Assembly (NCBI GenBank): GCA_030682835.1
Contig: JAUXNG010000072.1
Span: 1 to 64,000, forward strand
Source of the DNA: Hydrogenophaga sp.
GTDB lineage: Bacteria; Pseudomonadota; Gammaproteobacteria; Burkholderiales; Burkholderiaceae_C
Length of the DNA: 64,000 bases
Reading direction: 5' to 3'
Shown here: positions 47,606 through 57,485 of the stretch, piece after piece
Layout of the letters: each line of letters starts with the position of its first letter
Numbering within the stretch: position 1 is the first letter of the stretch
Notes under the pieces: generated by a model
What the model saw: the letters and a program-made list of their open reading frames with translations, nothing else
Databases searched by the model: none
Told to the model about the DNA's origin: nothing
Made by a program: the position numbers and the translations under genes

Positions 47606-48550
47606 ATGAAAGCCTCGGCCATCGTCTTCCAGAGTCCCTGCGAACTGAACGTGCGCTCGCTGGACCTGCGCGCCATGGCCGATGGCGACCTGGAAGTCGA
47701 GGTCGACTACAGCGGCATCAGCACCGGCACCGAGCGCCTGCTCTGGGACGGCAGCATGCCGCCCTTCCCCGGCATGGGCTACCCGCTGGTGCCCGGCTAT
47801 GAAACGGTGGGCCGCGTGGTGCGCACCCAGGGCGCCTGCCAGCTGGCCGTTGGCGAGCGGGTGTTTGTGCCTGGCTCTTACAGCTTCGAGGGCGTGCACA
47901 ACCTGTTCGGCGGCGCCGGCTCGCGCCTGGTGGTGCCCGAAAGCCGCGTGGTGAAAGTGCAGACCGAAAGCCCCGACGCAGTGCTGCTGGCCCTGGCCGC
48001 CACCGCGTACCACACCGTCACCTTTGGCGGCACGCGCGACCCCGGCACACCGCCCGACCTGATCGTGGGCCACGGCGTCATGGGCCGCCTGCTCGCCCGT
48101 CTGACCGTGGCCGCCGGTGGCCCAGCCCCGGTGGTCTGGGAAACCCAGGCACAGCGCCAGGGCGGCGCGCGCGGCTACGAGGTGCTGCACCCCGACGACG
48201 ACGAGCGCAAGAACTACCGCGCCATCTACGACGTGAGCGGCGACGCCAAGATTTTGCACAAGGTCATTCCCCGGCTCGACAAGGGCGGCGAGGTCGTGCT
48301 GGCCGGCTTCTACCACCAGGACATTTCGTTCGCCTATGCGCCCGCCTTCATGCGTGAAGCCAGCATCCGCGTGGCCGCCGAATGGAAGCGCGCCGACCTG
48401 CTGGCCGTCACCGAACTGGTGGACACCGGCCGCCTGTCGCTCGACGGCCTGATCACCCACACCCACACGCCGGCGCAAGCGCGGGATGCCTACGAGGTTG
48501 CTTTTGGCGACCCCCACTGTCTGAAGATGGTCCTGGACTGGAGAAGCTGA
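47606..48550 (+). CDS. bchC: Bacteriochlorophyllide a dehydrogenase
   Basis: YSGISTGTERLLWDGSMPPFPGMGYPLVPGYETVGRV; crtF-bchC-bchX context. Confidence 0.96.
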   Translation: MKASAIVFQSPCELNVRSLDLRAMADGDLEVEVDYSGISTGTERLLWDGSMPPFPGMGYPLVPGYETVGRVVRTQGACQLAVGERVFVPGSYSFEGVHNLFGGAGSRLVVPESRVVKVQTESPDAVLLALAATAYHTVTFGGTRDPGTPPDLIVGHGVMGRLLARLTVAAGGPAPVVWETQAQRQGGARGYEVLHPDDDERKNYRAIYDVSGDAKILHKVIPRLDKGGEVVLAGFYHQDISFAYAPAFMREASIRVAAEWKRADLLAVTELVDTGRLSLDGLITHTHTPAQARDAYEVAFGDPHCLKMVLDWRS

Positions 48551-49558
48551 ATGAACGCACCCGACATCAAGAGCCACCCGGTCCACTTCCAGGCCCAGCT
48601 GCGCCAGGAAGCCGCCATCGAGCCCGATCCGGTGCACACCGGCGAGGTCAAGAAAGAGACCCAGATCATCGCGATCTACGGCAAGGGCGGCATCGGCAAG
48701 AGCTTCACGCTGGCCAACCTGAGCTACATGATGGCGCAGCAGGGCAAAAAGGTGCTGCTGATCGGCTGCGACCCGAAGAGCGACACCACCAGCCTGCTGT
48801 TCGGCGGGCGGGCCTGCCCGACCATCATCGAGACCTCGTCGAAGAAGAAGCTGGCCGGCGAGCCGGTGAAGATCGGCGATGTCTGCTTCAAGCGCGACGG
48901 CGTCTACGCCATGGAACTCGGCGGCCCTGAAGTGGGCCGCGGCTGCGGCGGGCGCGGCATCATCCACGGCTTCGAGCTGCTGGAAAAGCTGGGCTTTCAC
49001 GAGTGGGGCTTCGACTACGTGCTGCTCGACTTTCTGGGCGACGTGGTGTGCGGCGGCTTCGGCCTGCCGATCGCCCGCGACATGTGCCAGAAGGTCATCG
49101 TCGTCGCCAGCAACGACCTGCAGTCGCTGTATGTGGCCAACAACGTGTGCAGCGCGGTGGAGTATTTCCGCAAGCTCGGCGGCAACGTGGGTGTGGCTGG
49201 CATGGTGATCAACCGCGACGACGGCACCGGCGAGGCTGTGGCCTTTGCCTCGGCCGTCGGCATACCGGTGCTGTCGGTGATACCGGCCGACGACGACATC
49301 CGCCGCAAAAGCGCCAGCTACGAAATCATCGGCCGCCCCGACTCGGTCTGGGGCCCCATGTTTGCCGAGCTGGCCGCCAATGTGCACACCTCCACGCCCG
49401 TGCGGCCGTCGCCGCTGACGCAGGACGCCCTGCTGGGCCTGTTCTCGGCCTCGTCCGTGGGGCGCGACGTGGTGCTGGAGCCCGCCACCGAGTTCGACAT
49501 GTGCGGCAAGACCGAAACGGTGAAGCCCACGCTCGAAGTGGTCTACGACGAAGTCTGA
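48551..49558 (+). CDS. bchX: Chlorophyllide reductase iron protein subunit X
   Basis: IIAIYGKGGIGKSFTLANLSYMMAQQGKKVLLIGCDPKSDTTSLLFGG. Confidence 0.98.
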   Translation: MNAPDIKSHPVHFQAQLRQEAAIEPDPVHTGEVKKETQIIAIYGKGGIGKSFTLANLSYMMAQQGKKVLLIGCDPKSDTTSLLFGGRACPTIIETSSKKKLAGEPVKIGDVCFKRDGVYAMELGGPEVGRGCGGRGIIHGFELLEKLGFHEWGFDYVLLDFLGDVVCGGFGLPIARDMCQKVIVVASNDLQSLYVANNVCSAVEYFRKLGGNVGVAGMVINRDDGTGEAVAFASAVGIPVLSVIPADDDIRRKSASYEIIGRPDSVWGPMFAELAANVHTSTPVRPSPLTQDALLGLFSASSVGRDVVLEPATEFDMCGKTETVKPTLEVVYDEV

Positions 49559-49577
49559 GCCCCACGAGCCGCCCGCC

Positions 49578-51125
49578 ATGAACGCCACCATCCCGATCAT
49601 TCCTGTGACCGCTGGCACCACCGCCATCGAAGGCGACGGCATGGGCTGCCACGCCGGTGGCGAAACGCTGCTGGCCGCCGCCAAGGCCGCCGGCAAGAGC
49701 GAGGTGCTGGCCCAGTACGCGCAGGACTACCCCCGGGGCGAACACACCGGCCCGCACGACCAGCCGCAGAGCATGTGCCCGGCCTTCGGCTCGCTGCGCG
49801 TGGGCCTGCGCATGCGCCGCACCGCCACCATCCTCAGCGGCTCGGCCTGCTGCGTGTATGGCCTCACCTTCACCTCGCACTTCTACGGCGCGCGCCGCAG
49901 CGTCGGCTACGTGCCCTTCAACAGCGAATCGCTGGTGACCGGCAAGCTGTTCGAAGACATCCGCGAGGCGGTGCACGCACAGGCTGACCCGGCACAACTC
50001 GACGCCATCGTCATCATCAACCTGTGCGTGCCCACGGCCAGCGGCGTGCCACTGCAGCTGCTGCCCCCGTCCATCAACGGCGTGCGCATCATCGGCATCG
50101 ACGTGCCCGGCTTTGGCGTGCCCACCCACGCGGAGGCCAAGGACGTGCTCACGGCTGCGATGCTGAAGTACGCCCGCCAGGAAGTGCTGGCCGGCCCGGT
50201 GCCCGCACCGCGCCAGGCCAGAGGCGACAAGCCCACCATCACCCTGCTGGGCGAGATGTTCCCGGCCGACCCGATGCTGATCGCACAGATGATCGCGCCC
50301 ATGGGCCTGGCGGTGGGCACCACCGCACCCACCCGCGAGTGGCGCGAGCTGTACGCCGCGCTCGACGGCAGCGCGGTCGCCGCCATCCACCCCTTCTACA
50401 CCGCCAGCATCCGTGAGTTCCAGCTGGCGGGCCGGCCCATCGTCGGCTCGGCACCGGTCGGCGTGGACGGCACGCACGACTGGCTGGGCGCCATCGGCGA
50501 AGCCACCGGCGTGTCGCAGGCGCTGATCGACACCGCACGCAACGCCACGCTGGGCGCCATACGCGGCGTGTTGTCGCAACAGAAGATCAAAGGCCGCATC
50601 ACGCTCAGCGGCTACGAAGGCTCCGAGCTGCTGGTGGGCCGCCTGCTGGTGGAATGCGGCGCCGATCTGCGCTACGTGGGCTCGGCCTGCCCGGCCACGC
50701 CCTGGAACGCCCATGACGCTGAATGGCTGCGCAGCAAGGGTGTGCAGGTGCAGTTCCGCGCCTCGCTGGAAAACGACCTCGACGCGCTGCACGAATACCA
50801 GCCGCAGCTGGCCATCGGCACCACGCCGGTGGTGCAGGCCGCCAAGGAAGCGTGCGTGCCTTCGCTGTATTTCACCAACCTCATTTCCGCCCGCCCGCTC
50901 ATGGGCGTGGCCGGTGCCGGCTCGCTGGTGCAGGTGATCAACGCGGCCATGGGCAACCAGCACCGCTTTGATGCCATGAGCGCCTTTTTCGGCAGCGTGG
51001 GCCAGGGCGACGAGGCCGGCGTGTGGGAAGACGTGCCCAGGCCCTTCCCCAACTTCCGCAAAGAGATGCGCCGGCTCAACGAAAAGGCGGCCAAGAAGCG
51101 CGCGGCACAGGAGATGGGTTCATGA
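49578..51125 (+). CDS. bchY: Chlorophyllide reductase subunit Y
   Basis: [55 protein letters not shown]. Confidence 0.98.
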   Translation: MNATIPIIPVTAGTTAIEGDGMGCHAGGETLLAAAKAAGKSEVLAQYAQDYPRGEHTGPHDQPQSMCPAFGSLRVGLRMRRTATILSGSACCVYGLTFTSHFYGARRSVGYVPFNSESLVTGKLFEDIREAVHAQADPAQLDAIVIINLCVPTASGVPLQLLPPSINGVRIIGIDVPGFGVPTHAEAKDVLTAAMLKYARQEVLAGPVPAPRQARGDKPTITLLGEMFPADPMLIAQMIAPMGLAVGTTAPTREWRELYAALDGSAVAAIHPFYTASIREFQLAGRPIVGSAPVGVDGTHDWLGAIGEATGVSQALIDTARNATLGAIRGVLSQQKIKGRITLSGYEGSELLVGRLLVECGADLRYVGSACPATPWNAHDAEWLRSKGVQVQFRASLENDLDALHEYQPQLAIGTTPVVQAAKEACVPSLYFTNLISARPLMGVAGAGSLVQVINAAMGNQHRFDAMSAFFGSVGQGDEAGVWEDVPRPFPNFRKEMRRLNEKAAKKRAAQEMGS

Positions 51126-51138
51126 CAGCTTGGACCAC

Positions 51139-51220
51139 CCCCGCGTCGACCTTCGGTCGCCACCCCCTCAAGGGGGCCACGCCAGCGGCCTGGCAAAGCC
51201 AGTTCCGCGGCGTGTGCTGT
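51139..51220 (+). repeat. Diverged copy C of the palindromic repeat, bchY-bchZ junction
   Basis: ccttcggtcgccaccccctcaagggggccacgccagcggcctggcaaagccagttccgcggcgtg; same architecture as copies A/B. Confidence 0.5.
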
Positions 51221-51252
51221 GTGACTCCCCTTCCATTCACGGAGGTCTCGGC

Positions 51253-52746
51253 ATGCTAGTTCTCGACCACGACCGTGCCGGCGGCTACTGGGGTGCCGTG
51301 TATGTGTTCACCGCCATCAAGGGCCTGCAGGTGGTGATCGACGGCCCGGTGGGCTGCGAGAACCTGCCGGTCACCTCGGTGCTGCACTACACCGACGCGC
51401 TGCCGCCGCACGAACTGCCCATCGTCGTCACCGGCCTGGCCGAAGAGCAGCTGGGCCGTGAAGGCACGGAAGGTTCGATGAAGCGGGCGCATGCGGTGCT
51501 CGACCCCGAGCTGCCGGCGGTCGTCGTCACCGGCTCGATCGCCGAAATGATCGGCGGCGGCGTGACGCCCGAGGGCACGAACCTGATGCGCTTTCTGCCG
51601 CGCACCATCGACGAAGACCAGTGGCAGTGCGCCGACCGCGCCATGTTCTGGCTCTGGAGCGAGTACGGCATGAAACACGTGCCCCAGCGCAAGCCGTTGA
51701 ACGAGCGCCCCGCCGGCGAGAAACCGCGCGTCAACATCATCGGCCCGAGCTACGGCGTGTTCAACAGCGCCAGCGACCTGGCCGAAATCCGCCGCCTGGT
51801 GCAGGGCATCGGCGCCGAGATCAACCTGGTGTTCCCGCTGGGCACCCACCTGTCTGAGGTGTCTCGTCTGGTCGAGGCCGATGTGAACATCTGCATGTAC
51901 CGCGAGTTCGGCCGCATGTTTTGCGAGGCGCTGGAGCGGCCTTACCTGCAGGCCCCCATTGGCCTGCACAGCACCACGAAATTTCTGCGCAAGCTCGGCG
52001 AGCTGCTGGGCCTGGACCCGGAGCCCTTCATCCAGCGCGAGAAGCACACCACCATCAAGCCGGTGTGGGACCTGTGGCGCTCGGTGACGCAGGACTTCTT
52101 TGCCACGGCGAGTTTTGCGGTGGTGGCCAATGGCACCTACACACGCGGCCTGCAGCACTTCCTGGAAACTGAAATGGGGCTGCCCTGCCGCTTCGCGGTC
52201 TCGCGCATGGCCGGTGAAAAGACCGACAACGCCGCGGTGCGCGAACTGGTGAAAACGCAGACGCCGCTGATCCTGTTCGGCAGCTTCAACGAGCGCATGT
52301 ACCTGGCCGAAGCGGGAAGCACCGGCCCCATGCGCGCCGCCTTCATCCCGGCCTCTTTCCCCGGCGCCATCATCCGCCGCCACACCGGCACACCCTTCAT
52401 GGGCTACAGCGGCGCCACCTACCTGATCCAGGAGGTGTGCAACGCGCTGTTTGACGCGCTGTTCCACATCCTGCCGCTGGGCGCCGAGATGGACAAGGTC
52501 GACGCCACACTGGCCCGCCACAGCGCGCCCACCGCGGCCACGCCCTGGGACGACGACGCCCAGATCCGCCTGCATGCGCTGGTGGCGCAGCAGCCGGTGC
52601 TGGTGCAGATCTCCAGCGCGAAGCGCCTGCGCGACGCGGCCGAGCAGGGCGCGCGCGACGTGGGCGCCAGTACCGTGGCCGTGCCGCATGTCGACCGTGC
52701 CGCCCAGGCCCAGGGCATGGCCATTCCACACGGAGAGCCGGCATGA
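51253..52746 (+). CDS. bchZ: Chlorophyllide reductase subunit Z
   Basis: [62 protein letters not shown]. Confidence 0.98.
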   Translation: MLVLDHDRAGGYWGAVYVFTAIKGLQVVIDGPVGCENLPVTSVLHYTDALPPHELPIVVTGLAEEQLGREGTEGSMKRAHAVLDPELPAVVVTGSIAEMIGGGVTPEGTNLMRFLPRTIDEDQWQCADRAMFWLWSEYGMKHVPQRKPLNERPAGEKPRVNIIGPSYGVFNSASDLAEIRRLVQGIGAEINLVFPLGTHLSEVSRLVEADVNICMYREFGRMFCEALERPYLQAPIGLHSTTKFLRKLGELLGLDPEPFIQREKHTTIKPVWDLWRSVTQDFFATASFAVVANGTYTRGLQHFLETEMGLPCRFAVSRMAGEKTDNAAVRELVKTQTPLILFGSFNERMYLAEAGSTGPMRAAFIPASFPGAIIRRHTGTPFMGYSGATYLIQEVCNALFDALFHILPLGAEMDKVDATLARHSAPTAATPWDDDAQIRLHALVAQQPVLVQISSAKRLRDAAEQGARDVGASTVAVPHVDRAAQAQGMAIPHGEPA

Positions 52747-52887
52747 ACCTCCGCCCTCTCCCCACCCATCTGATGGCGGCCCGCCGGCCGCATCACCCCC
52801 ATGTCATGGCATCTCGCCGTGGCTGCCCAGGTTGCGCGGGTTGGGCGCAGCACAGGCCTCACGGCCTTATTGAAAAGGAGCATTCGT

Positions 52888-53031
52888 ATGGCAACACGGA
52901 CATCGATTTCCGGCCTGACCGACGAGGAAGCTCAGGAGTTCCACCAGTACTACCTCCAGGGGTTCATCGGGTTCACGGCGATTGCCGTGGTCGCGCATGC
53001 CCTGGTGTGGTTCTGGCGGCCCTGGCTCTGA
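52888..53031 (+). CDS. pufB: LH1 antenna beta polypeptide
   Basis: [47 protein letters not shown]. Confidence 0.96.
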   Translation: MATRTSISGLTDEEAQEFHQYYLQGFIGFTAIAVVAHALVWFWRPWL

Positions 53032-53070
53032 GTCAAGACCGGCTTAACTTTTCTTGATTGGAGAACCGCC

Positions 53071-53295
53071 ATGAACGTCGTGACTTACAAAAACGATAAG
53101 CCCACTCACCGGGATGACAAGCTCTCGTTTGTCCTGGTCTTCGCCCCGTGCTTTCTGTTGTTGCTGTGCGCTGCACTGGCTGGCCAGCTGGTCGGTCTGC
53201 ACTGGCAGGAATGGCTGCCAGGCGCCGAGCACAAGACCAGCATCTTCTCGGGCGTCCATGCCGCGGTTTACACGGTCATGTCCCAACTGATTTAA
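53071..53295 (+). CDS. Uncharacterised 74-aa single-TM protein encoded between pufB and pufA (PufQ-like topology)
   Basis: SD-like TTGGAGAACCGCC before ATG; MNVVTYKNDKPTHRDDKLSFVLVFAPCFLLLLCAALAGQLVGLHWQEWLPGAEHKTSIFSGVHAAVYTVMSQLI. Confidence 0.8.
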   Translation: MNVVTYKNDKPTHRDDKLSFVLVFAPCFLLLLCAALAGQLVGLHWQEWLPGAEHKTSIFSGVHAAVYTVMSQLI

Positions 53296-53307
53296 GGAGT
53301 ACGCATC

Positions 53308-53511
53308 ATGTGGAGAATCTGGCGTCTTTTCGACCCCCTTCGCACCATGGTTGCACAAGCAGTTTTTCTGTTTGCGCTGGCAGCCATGATCCACCTCATC
53401 CTGTTGAGCACCAACAAGTTCAACTGGCTCGACGGCCCGAGAACGGCCCCGGCAGCAGCGGCGGCGCAACTCGCCCCGATGCCCGCTGCAACGCCTTCGG
53501 CGACGTCCTGA
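53308..53511 (+). CDS. pufA: LH1 antenna alpha polypeptide with Ala/Pro-rich C-terminal tail
   Basis: [44 protein letters not shown]... Confidence 0.96.
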   Translation: MWRIWRLFDPLRTMVAQAVFLFALAAMIHLILLSTNKFNWLDGPRTAPAAAAAQLAPMPAATPSATS

Positions 53512-53532
53512 ACGTCGCACGAGGTGTGCAGA

Positions 53533-53564
53533 TGCTGCGACTGCGCCTGGCGCGCAGCGCAGCA
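53533..53564 (+). promoter_or_regulatory. Intercistronic hairpin between pufA and pufL (mRNA stability element-like)
   Basis: TGCTGCG-a-CTGCGC-ctggc-GCGCAG-CGCAGCA, 13 bp with single A bulge. Confidence 0.75.
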
Positions 53565-53627
53565 CCTGGGCCCCTCCCCCATTTTGCTTTGACGTCCTAA
53601 CACCACCTGAGTCAGGAGGGCCGCACC

Positions 53628-54467
53628 ATGGCCATGCTCAATTTCGAAAAAAAATACAGGGTTCGAGGCGGAACCCTGCTTGGCGGTGACCTGTTTGACT
53701 TCTGGGTGGGTCCGTTCTACGTCGGCTTCTTCGGTGTCACCACCCTGTTCTTCTCGTTTCTTGGCACCGCCATGATCCTCTGGGGCGCGGCCCTGGGACC
53801 GACCTGGAACCTCTGGCAGATCAGCATCGCCCCGCCCGACCTGTCCTACGGCCTGCGCTTCGCGCCGCTGATGGAAGGCGGCCTGTGGCAGCTCATCACG
53901 GTCTGCGCCATTGGCGCATTTGTCTCGTGGATGATGCGAGAGGTGGAAATCTGCCGAAAGCTCGGCATGGGCTACCACGTGCCCGCCGCGTTCGGCGTGG
54001 CCATCCTGGCCTATGTGACGCTGGTGGTGATCCGCCCCGTGCTGCTGGGCGCCTGGGGCCATGGCTTTCCCTACGGCATCTTCAGCCACCTCGACTGGGT
54101 GTCCAACGTGGGCTACCAGTACCTGCACTTCCACTACAACCCCGCGCACATGATCGCGGTGAGTTTCTTCTTCGCCACCACCTTCGCACTCTCGCTGCAC
54201 GGTGCGCTGGTGCTTTCGGCCACCAACCCGGCACCGGGCGAAACGGTGAAGACGCCCGAGCACGAAGACACTTTCTTCCGCGACATCATCGGCTACTCGG
54301 TGGGCACGCTGGGCATCCACCGCCTGGGCCTGTTCCTGGCGCTGGCCGCCGTGCTGTTCAGCGCGCTGTGCATCGTCATCAGCGGCCCGTTCTGGAGCCG
54401 CGGCTGGCCCGAGTGGTGGGGCTGGTGGCTGAACATGCCCATCTGGGCACAGTGGCCCCTGAAATAA
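53628..54467 (+). CDS. pufL: Photosynthetic reaction centre L subunit
   Basis: [39 protein letters not shown]... Confidence 0.99.
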   Translation: MAMLNFEKKYRVRGGTLLGGDLFDFWVGPFYVGFFGVTTLFFSFLGTAMILWGAALGPTWNLWQISIAPPDLSYGLRFAPLMEGGLWQLITVCAIGAFVSWMMREVEICRKLGMGYHVPAAFGVAILAYVTLVVIRPVLLGAWGHGFPYGIFSHLDWVSNVGYQYLHFHYNPAHMIAVSFFFATTFALSLHGALVLSATNPAPGETVKTPEHEDTFFRDIIGYSVGTLGIHRLGLFLALAAVLFSALCIVISGPFWSRGWPEWWGWWLNMPIWAQWPLK

Positions 54468-54482
54468 ACCGAGGAGAACACC

Positions 54483-55463
54483 ATGGCGCAATACCAGAAC
54501 CTCTTCACGACCGTGCAGGCCATCGGCCCGGTGCACCACGGCGTGCCGCTGCCACCCGGCGACGACGCCCGCATCGGCGACACGCCGGCCATCGTTCACC
54601 TGTTCGGCCGCCTGGGCAATGCCCAGCTGGGCCCCATCTACCTCGGCGGCCTGGGGGTGGCCTCGCTGGTGTTCGGCACCCTGGCCTTCAACATCATCGG
54701 CTTCAACATGCTGGCCTCGGTGAACTGGGACCCGATCCAGTTCATCCGCCAGCTGTTCTGGCTGGCGCTGGAGCCGCCTGCGGCCAGCAACGGCCTGAGC
54801 CTGGCACCCCTGAACCAGGGCGGCTGGTGGCAGATCACCGGCCTGTTCCTCACCATCTCCGTGCTGCTGTGGTGGGCTCGAACGTACCGGCGGGCGCGGG
54901 CGCTCGGCATGGGCACGCATGTGGCCTGGGCCTTTGCGGCGGCCATCTGGCTGTTCCTGGTGCTGGGCTTCTTCCGCCCGGTGCTCATGGGCTCGTGGAG
55001 CGAGGCGGTGCCCTTCGGCATCTTCCCGCACCTGGACTGGACGGCCGCCTTCTCGCTGCGCTACGGCAACCTGTTCTACAACCCGTTCCATGCGCTGTCC
55101 ATCGCCTTCCTCTACGGCGCCACGCTGCTGTTTGCCATGCACGGCGCCACCATCCTGGCGGTGAGCCGCTTCGGGGGTGAACGCGAGATCGAACAGATCG
55201 TGGACCGCGGCACCGCCAGCGAACGCGCCGCGCTGTTCTGGCGCTGGACCATGGGCTTCAACGCCACCATGGAATCCATCCACCGCTGGGCCTGGTGGTT
55301 CGCCGTGCTCTGCCCGCTGGTGGGCGGCATCGGCATCCTGCTCACCGGCACCGTGGTGGACAACTGGTACCTCTGGGCCGTCAAGCATGGCGTGGCCCCG
55401 CCGTATCCCGACGTGTTCCCCGCCGTGATGGATCCGGCCCTGACCCCTGGAGGCGCGAAATGA
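54483..55463 (+). CDS. pufM: Photosynthetic reaction centre M subunit
   Basis: [15 protein letters not shown]...[16 protein letters not shown]...[20 protein letters not shown]. Confidence 0.99.
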   Translation: MAQYQNLFTTVQAIGPVHHGVPLPPGDDARIGDTPAIVHLFGRLGNAQLGPIYLGGLGVASLVFGTLAFNIIGFNMLASVNWDPIQFIRQLFWLALEPPAASNGLSLAPLNQGGWWQITGLFLTISVLLWWARTYRRARALGMGTHVAWAFAAAIWLFLVLGFFRPVLMGSWSEAVPFGIFPHLDWTAAFSLRYGNLFYNPFHALSIAFLYGATLLFAMHGATILAVSRFGGEREIEQIVDRGTASERAALFWRWTMGFNATMESIHRWAWWFAVLCPLVGGIGILLTGTVVDNWYLWAVKHGVAPPYPDVFPAVMDPALTPGGAK

Positions 55464-56557
55464 ACCACAAGCACAACGCACGAACCGCCTGGCTGAAGCT
55501 GCTGGCCCTGGGCTCCCTGGTGCTGCTGAGCGCCTGCGAACGCCCGCCCATGGACACGGTCCAGCACGGCTACCGCGGCACCGGCATGGTCCAGGTCTAC
55601 AACCCGCGCATCATGGAAGGCGTGATCGAGGCCAACCAGCCGCCCGCCCCGCCGCCGCCGGCCTCCCCCGACGGCCCCCGCGCCAGCGAGGTGTACCAGA
55701 ACGTCCCGGCGCTCGGTCACCTCAGCGTGGGCGACTTCACCAACCTCATGGTGTCCATGACGGCCTGGGTGGCGCCCGAGAAGGGCTGTGTGTACTGCCA
55801 CAACCCGGCCAACTTTGCCGACGACAGCCTCTACACCAAGCTGGTGGCGCGCGACATGGTGAAGATGACCCAGACCATCAACAGCGACTGGAAGAACCAC
55901 GTGGCCGCCACCGGGGTCACCTGCTTCACCTGCCACCGCGGTGAACCGGTGCCCAAGTTCGTCTGGTTCAAGCCCGAGGGGCAGACCGCCGGCGCCGATT
56001 TCATCGGCAACAAGATGGGCCAGAACACCCCCGCGCCCAGCGTGAAACTGGCCTCGCTGCCCTACGACCCTTTCACGCCCTACCTCTCCGGCAACGAGCC
56101 GATCCGGGTGAACTCGACCAAGGCACTGCCCACCGACCACGTGGCCAGCATCGCCCAGACCGAGAAGACCTACTCGCTCATGACGCACATGTCGGCCTCG
56201 CTGGGCGTGAACTGCACCTTCTGCCACAACACACAGGCCTTCGGCAAATGGGAAGGCGGCCCGCCGCAGCGCGTCACCGCGTACCACGGCATCAACATGG
56301 TGCGCGCGCTCAACAACGAGCACATGGAGCCACTGACGGACACCTTCCCCGCCAACCGCAAGGGCGAACTGGGCGATGTGGCCAAGCTCAACTGCGCCAC
56401 CTGCCACCAGGGGGCGTACAAGCCCGTGTTCGGCGCGCCCATGCTGCAGGACTCGCCGGGCCTGGCCACGCTGCGCACCGCCTTCGAGAAGATGGCGACC
56501 GCGCCCGACGCCAGCACCGCTGCTGCCACCGATGCAGCAGCACCCAAAACCCAGTGA
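55460..56557 (+). CDS. pufC: Reaction-centre tetraheme cytochrome c subunit
   Basis: Lipobox LLSAC; four CXXCH motifs CVYCH, CFTCH, CTFCH, CATCH; ATGA overlap with pufM. Confidence 0.98.
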   Translation: MNHKHNARTAWLKLLALGSLVLLSACERPPMDTVQHGYRGTGMVQVYNPRIMEGVIEANQPPAPPPPASPDGPRASEVYQNVPALGHLSVGDFTNLMVSMTAWVAPEKGCVYCHNPANFADDSLYTKLVARDMVKMTQTINSDWKNHVAATGVTCFTCHRGEPVPKFVWFKPEGQTAGADFIGNKMGQNTPAPSVKLASLPYDPFTPYLSGNEPIRVNSTKALPTDHVASIAQTEKTYSLMTHMSASLGVNCTFCHNTQAFGKWEGGPPQRVTAYHGINMVRALNNEHMEPLTDTFPANRKGELGDVAKLNCATCHQGAYKPVFGAPMLQDSPGLATLRTAFEKMATAPDASTAAATDAAAPKTQ

Positions 56558-56579
56558 GCTGAACAGCATGTGCACCCAC

Positions 56580-56620
56580 CCGGCCCAGCCCCTGCGGCAA
56601 CGGAGACCGGGCTGGGCCGG
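56580..56620 (+). promoter_or_regulatory. 12-bp perfect hairpin after pufC
   Basis: CCGGCCCAGCCC-N17-GGGCTGGGCCGG, no U tract. Confidence 0.75.
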
Positions 56621-56665
56621 CACGCGGCGGGATGTCGACACGAGCGCAGCACGGAGGGCCGGCTG

Positions 56666-57475
56666 ATGCTCGCCCCTGCCGACAACCTCATCAAGCTCTC
56701 CGGCGTGGTGGCGGTGGTGCTGGTCAACGTGCGCCGGCCCCACCAGTCGTGGGCATGGATGCGCCTGGCGCAGGGCACCGGCCCGCTGAAGGAAACGCCC
56801 GGGCTGATCTTTGGCAAGGTCATGGGCAGCGGGGCCGGAGGTGGCTTCGGGCTGCGGCCCAGCCCCAGCCACCAGGGCCTGGTCACGCTGTTCGACCACG
56901 CCGATCAGGCCCGCGCCTTCCTCGCAGGCCCGGTGGTCGACGCCTACCGCGAGCGGGCTGCCGAATGCTGGTGCGGCCTGCTGGAGGTGGTGTCGGCCCG
57001 CGGGCAGTGGGACGGCGAGGCCTGGGGCGTGACGCCCGCCACACAGCTCGGCGCCCACGGCATTGCCGCCAACGACGACGCCATGCTGGCCGACCCCCGG
57101 CCCCTGGCCGCACTGACCCGCGCCAGCATCCGCCCGGCCAAGGCGGTGGCCTTCTGGCGCAACGCACCGGCCACGCACGCGGCCATGCAGCAGGCACGCG
57201 GCTGCACCCTCGCCATGGGCCTGGGCGAGGTGCCGCTGATCCGCCAGTGCACCTTCAGCCTGTGGAAAGACACGCCGTCCATGCTGGCCTACGCGCACCA
57301 GGGCGCCCACCAGCAGGCCATCGAAGCGGCCTACAAGAACCAGTATTTTTCCGAGTCGATGTTTGTGCGCATGCGCCTGCTGGAGCAGCAGGGCCACTGG
57401 CCCGCACCCAACAGCCTGGGTGACAGCACCGCCGACAACGGCAACGTGTACCACCTGCCCGGCCACACGCCATGA
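56666..57475 (+). CDS. crtA: Spheroidene monooxygenase
   Basis: KLSGVVAVVLVNVRRPHQSWAWMRLAQGTGPLKETPGLIFGKVMGSGAGGGFGLRPSPSHQGLVTLF. Confidence 0.93.
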   Translation: MLAPADNLIKLSGVVAVVLVNVRRPHQSWAWMRLAQGTGPLKETPGLIFGKVMGSGAGGGFGLRPSPSHQGLVTLFDHADQARAFLAGPVVDAYRERAAECWCGLLEVVSARGQWDGEAWGVTPATQLGAHGIAANDDAMLADPRPLAALTRASIRPAKAVAFWRNAPATHAAMQQARGCTLAMGLGEVPLIRQCTFSLWKDTPSMLAYAHQGAHQQAIEAAYKNQYFSESMFVRMRLLEQQGHWPAPNSLGDSTADNGNVYHLPGHTP

Positions 57476-57485
57476 AAGCAGCGCC

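Noticed and set aside
46337-49696. Minus-strand 1119-aa ORF
   Set aside because: Antisense to crtF-bchC-bchX, which are clear on the plus strand.
53071-53295. Calling the inter-pufBA ORF PufX
   Set aside because: Position, sequence and C-terminus do not match PufX, which follows pufM in Rhodobacter.
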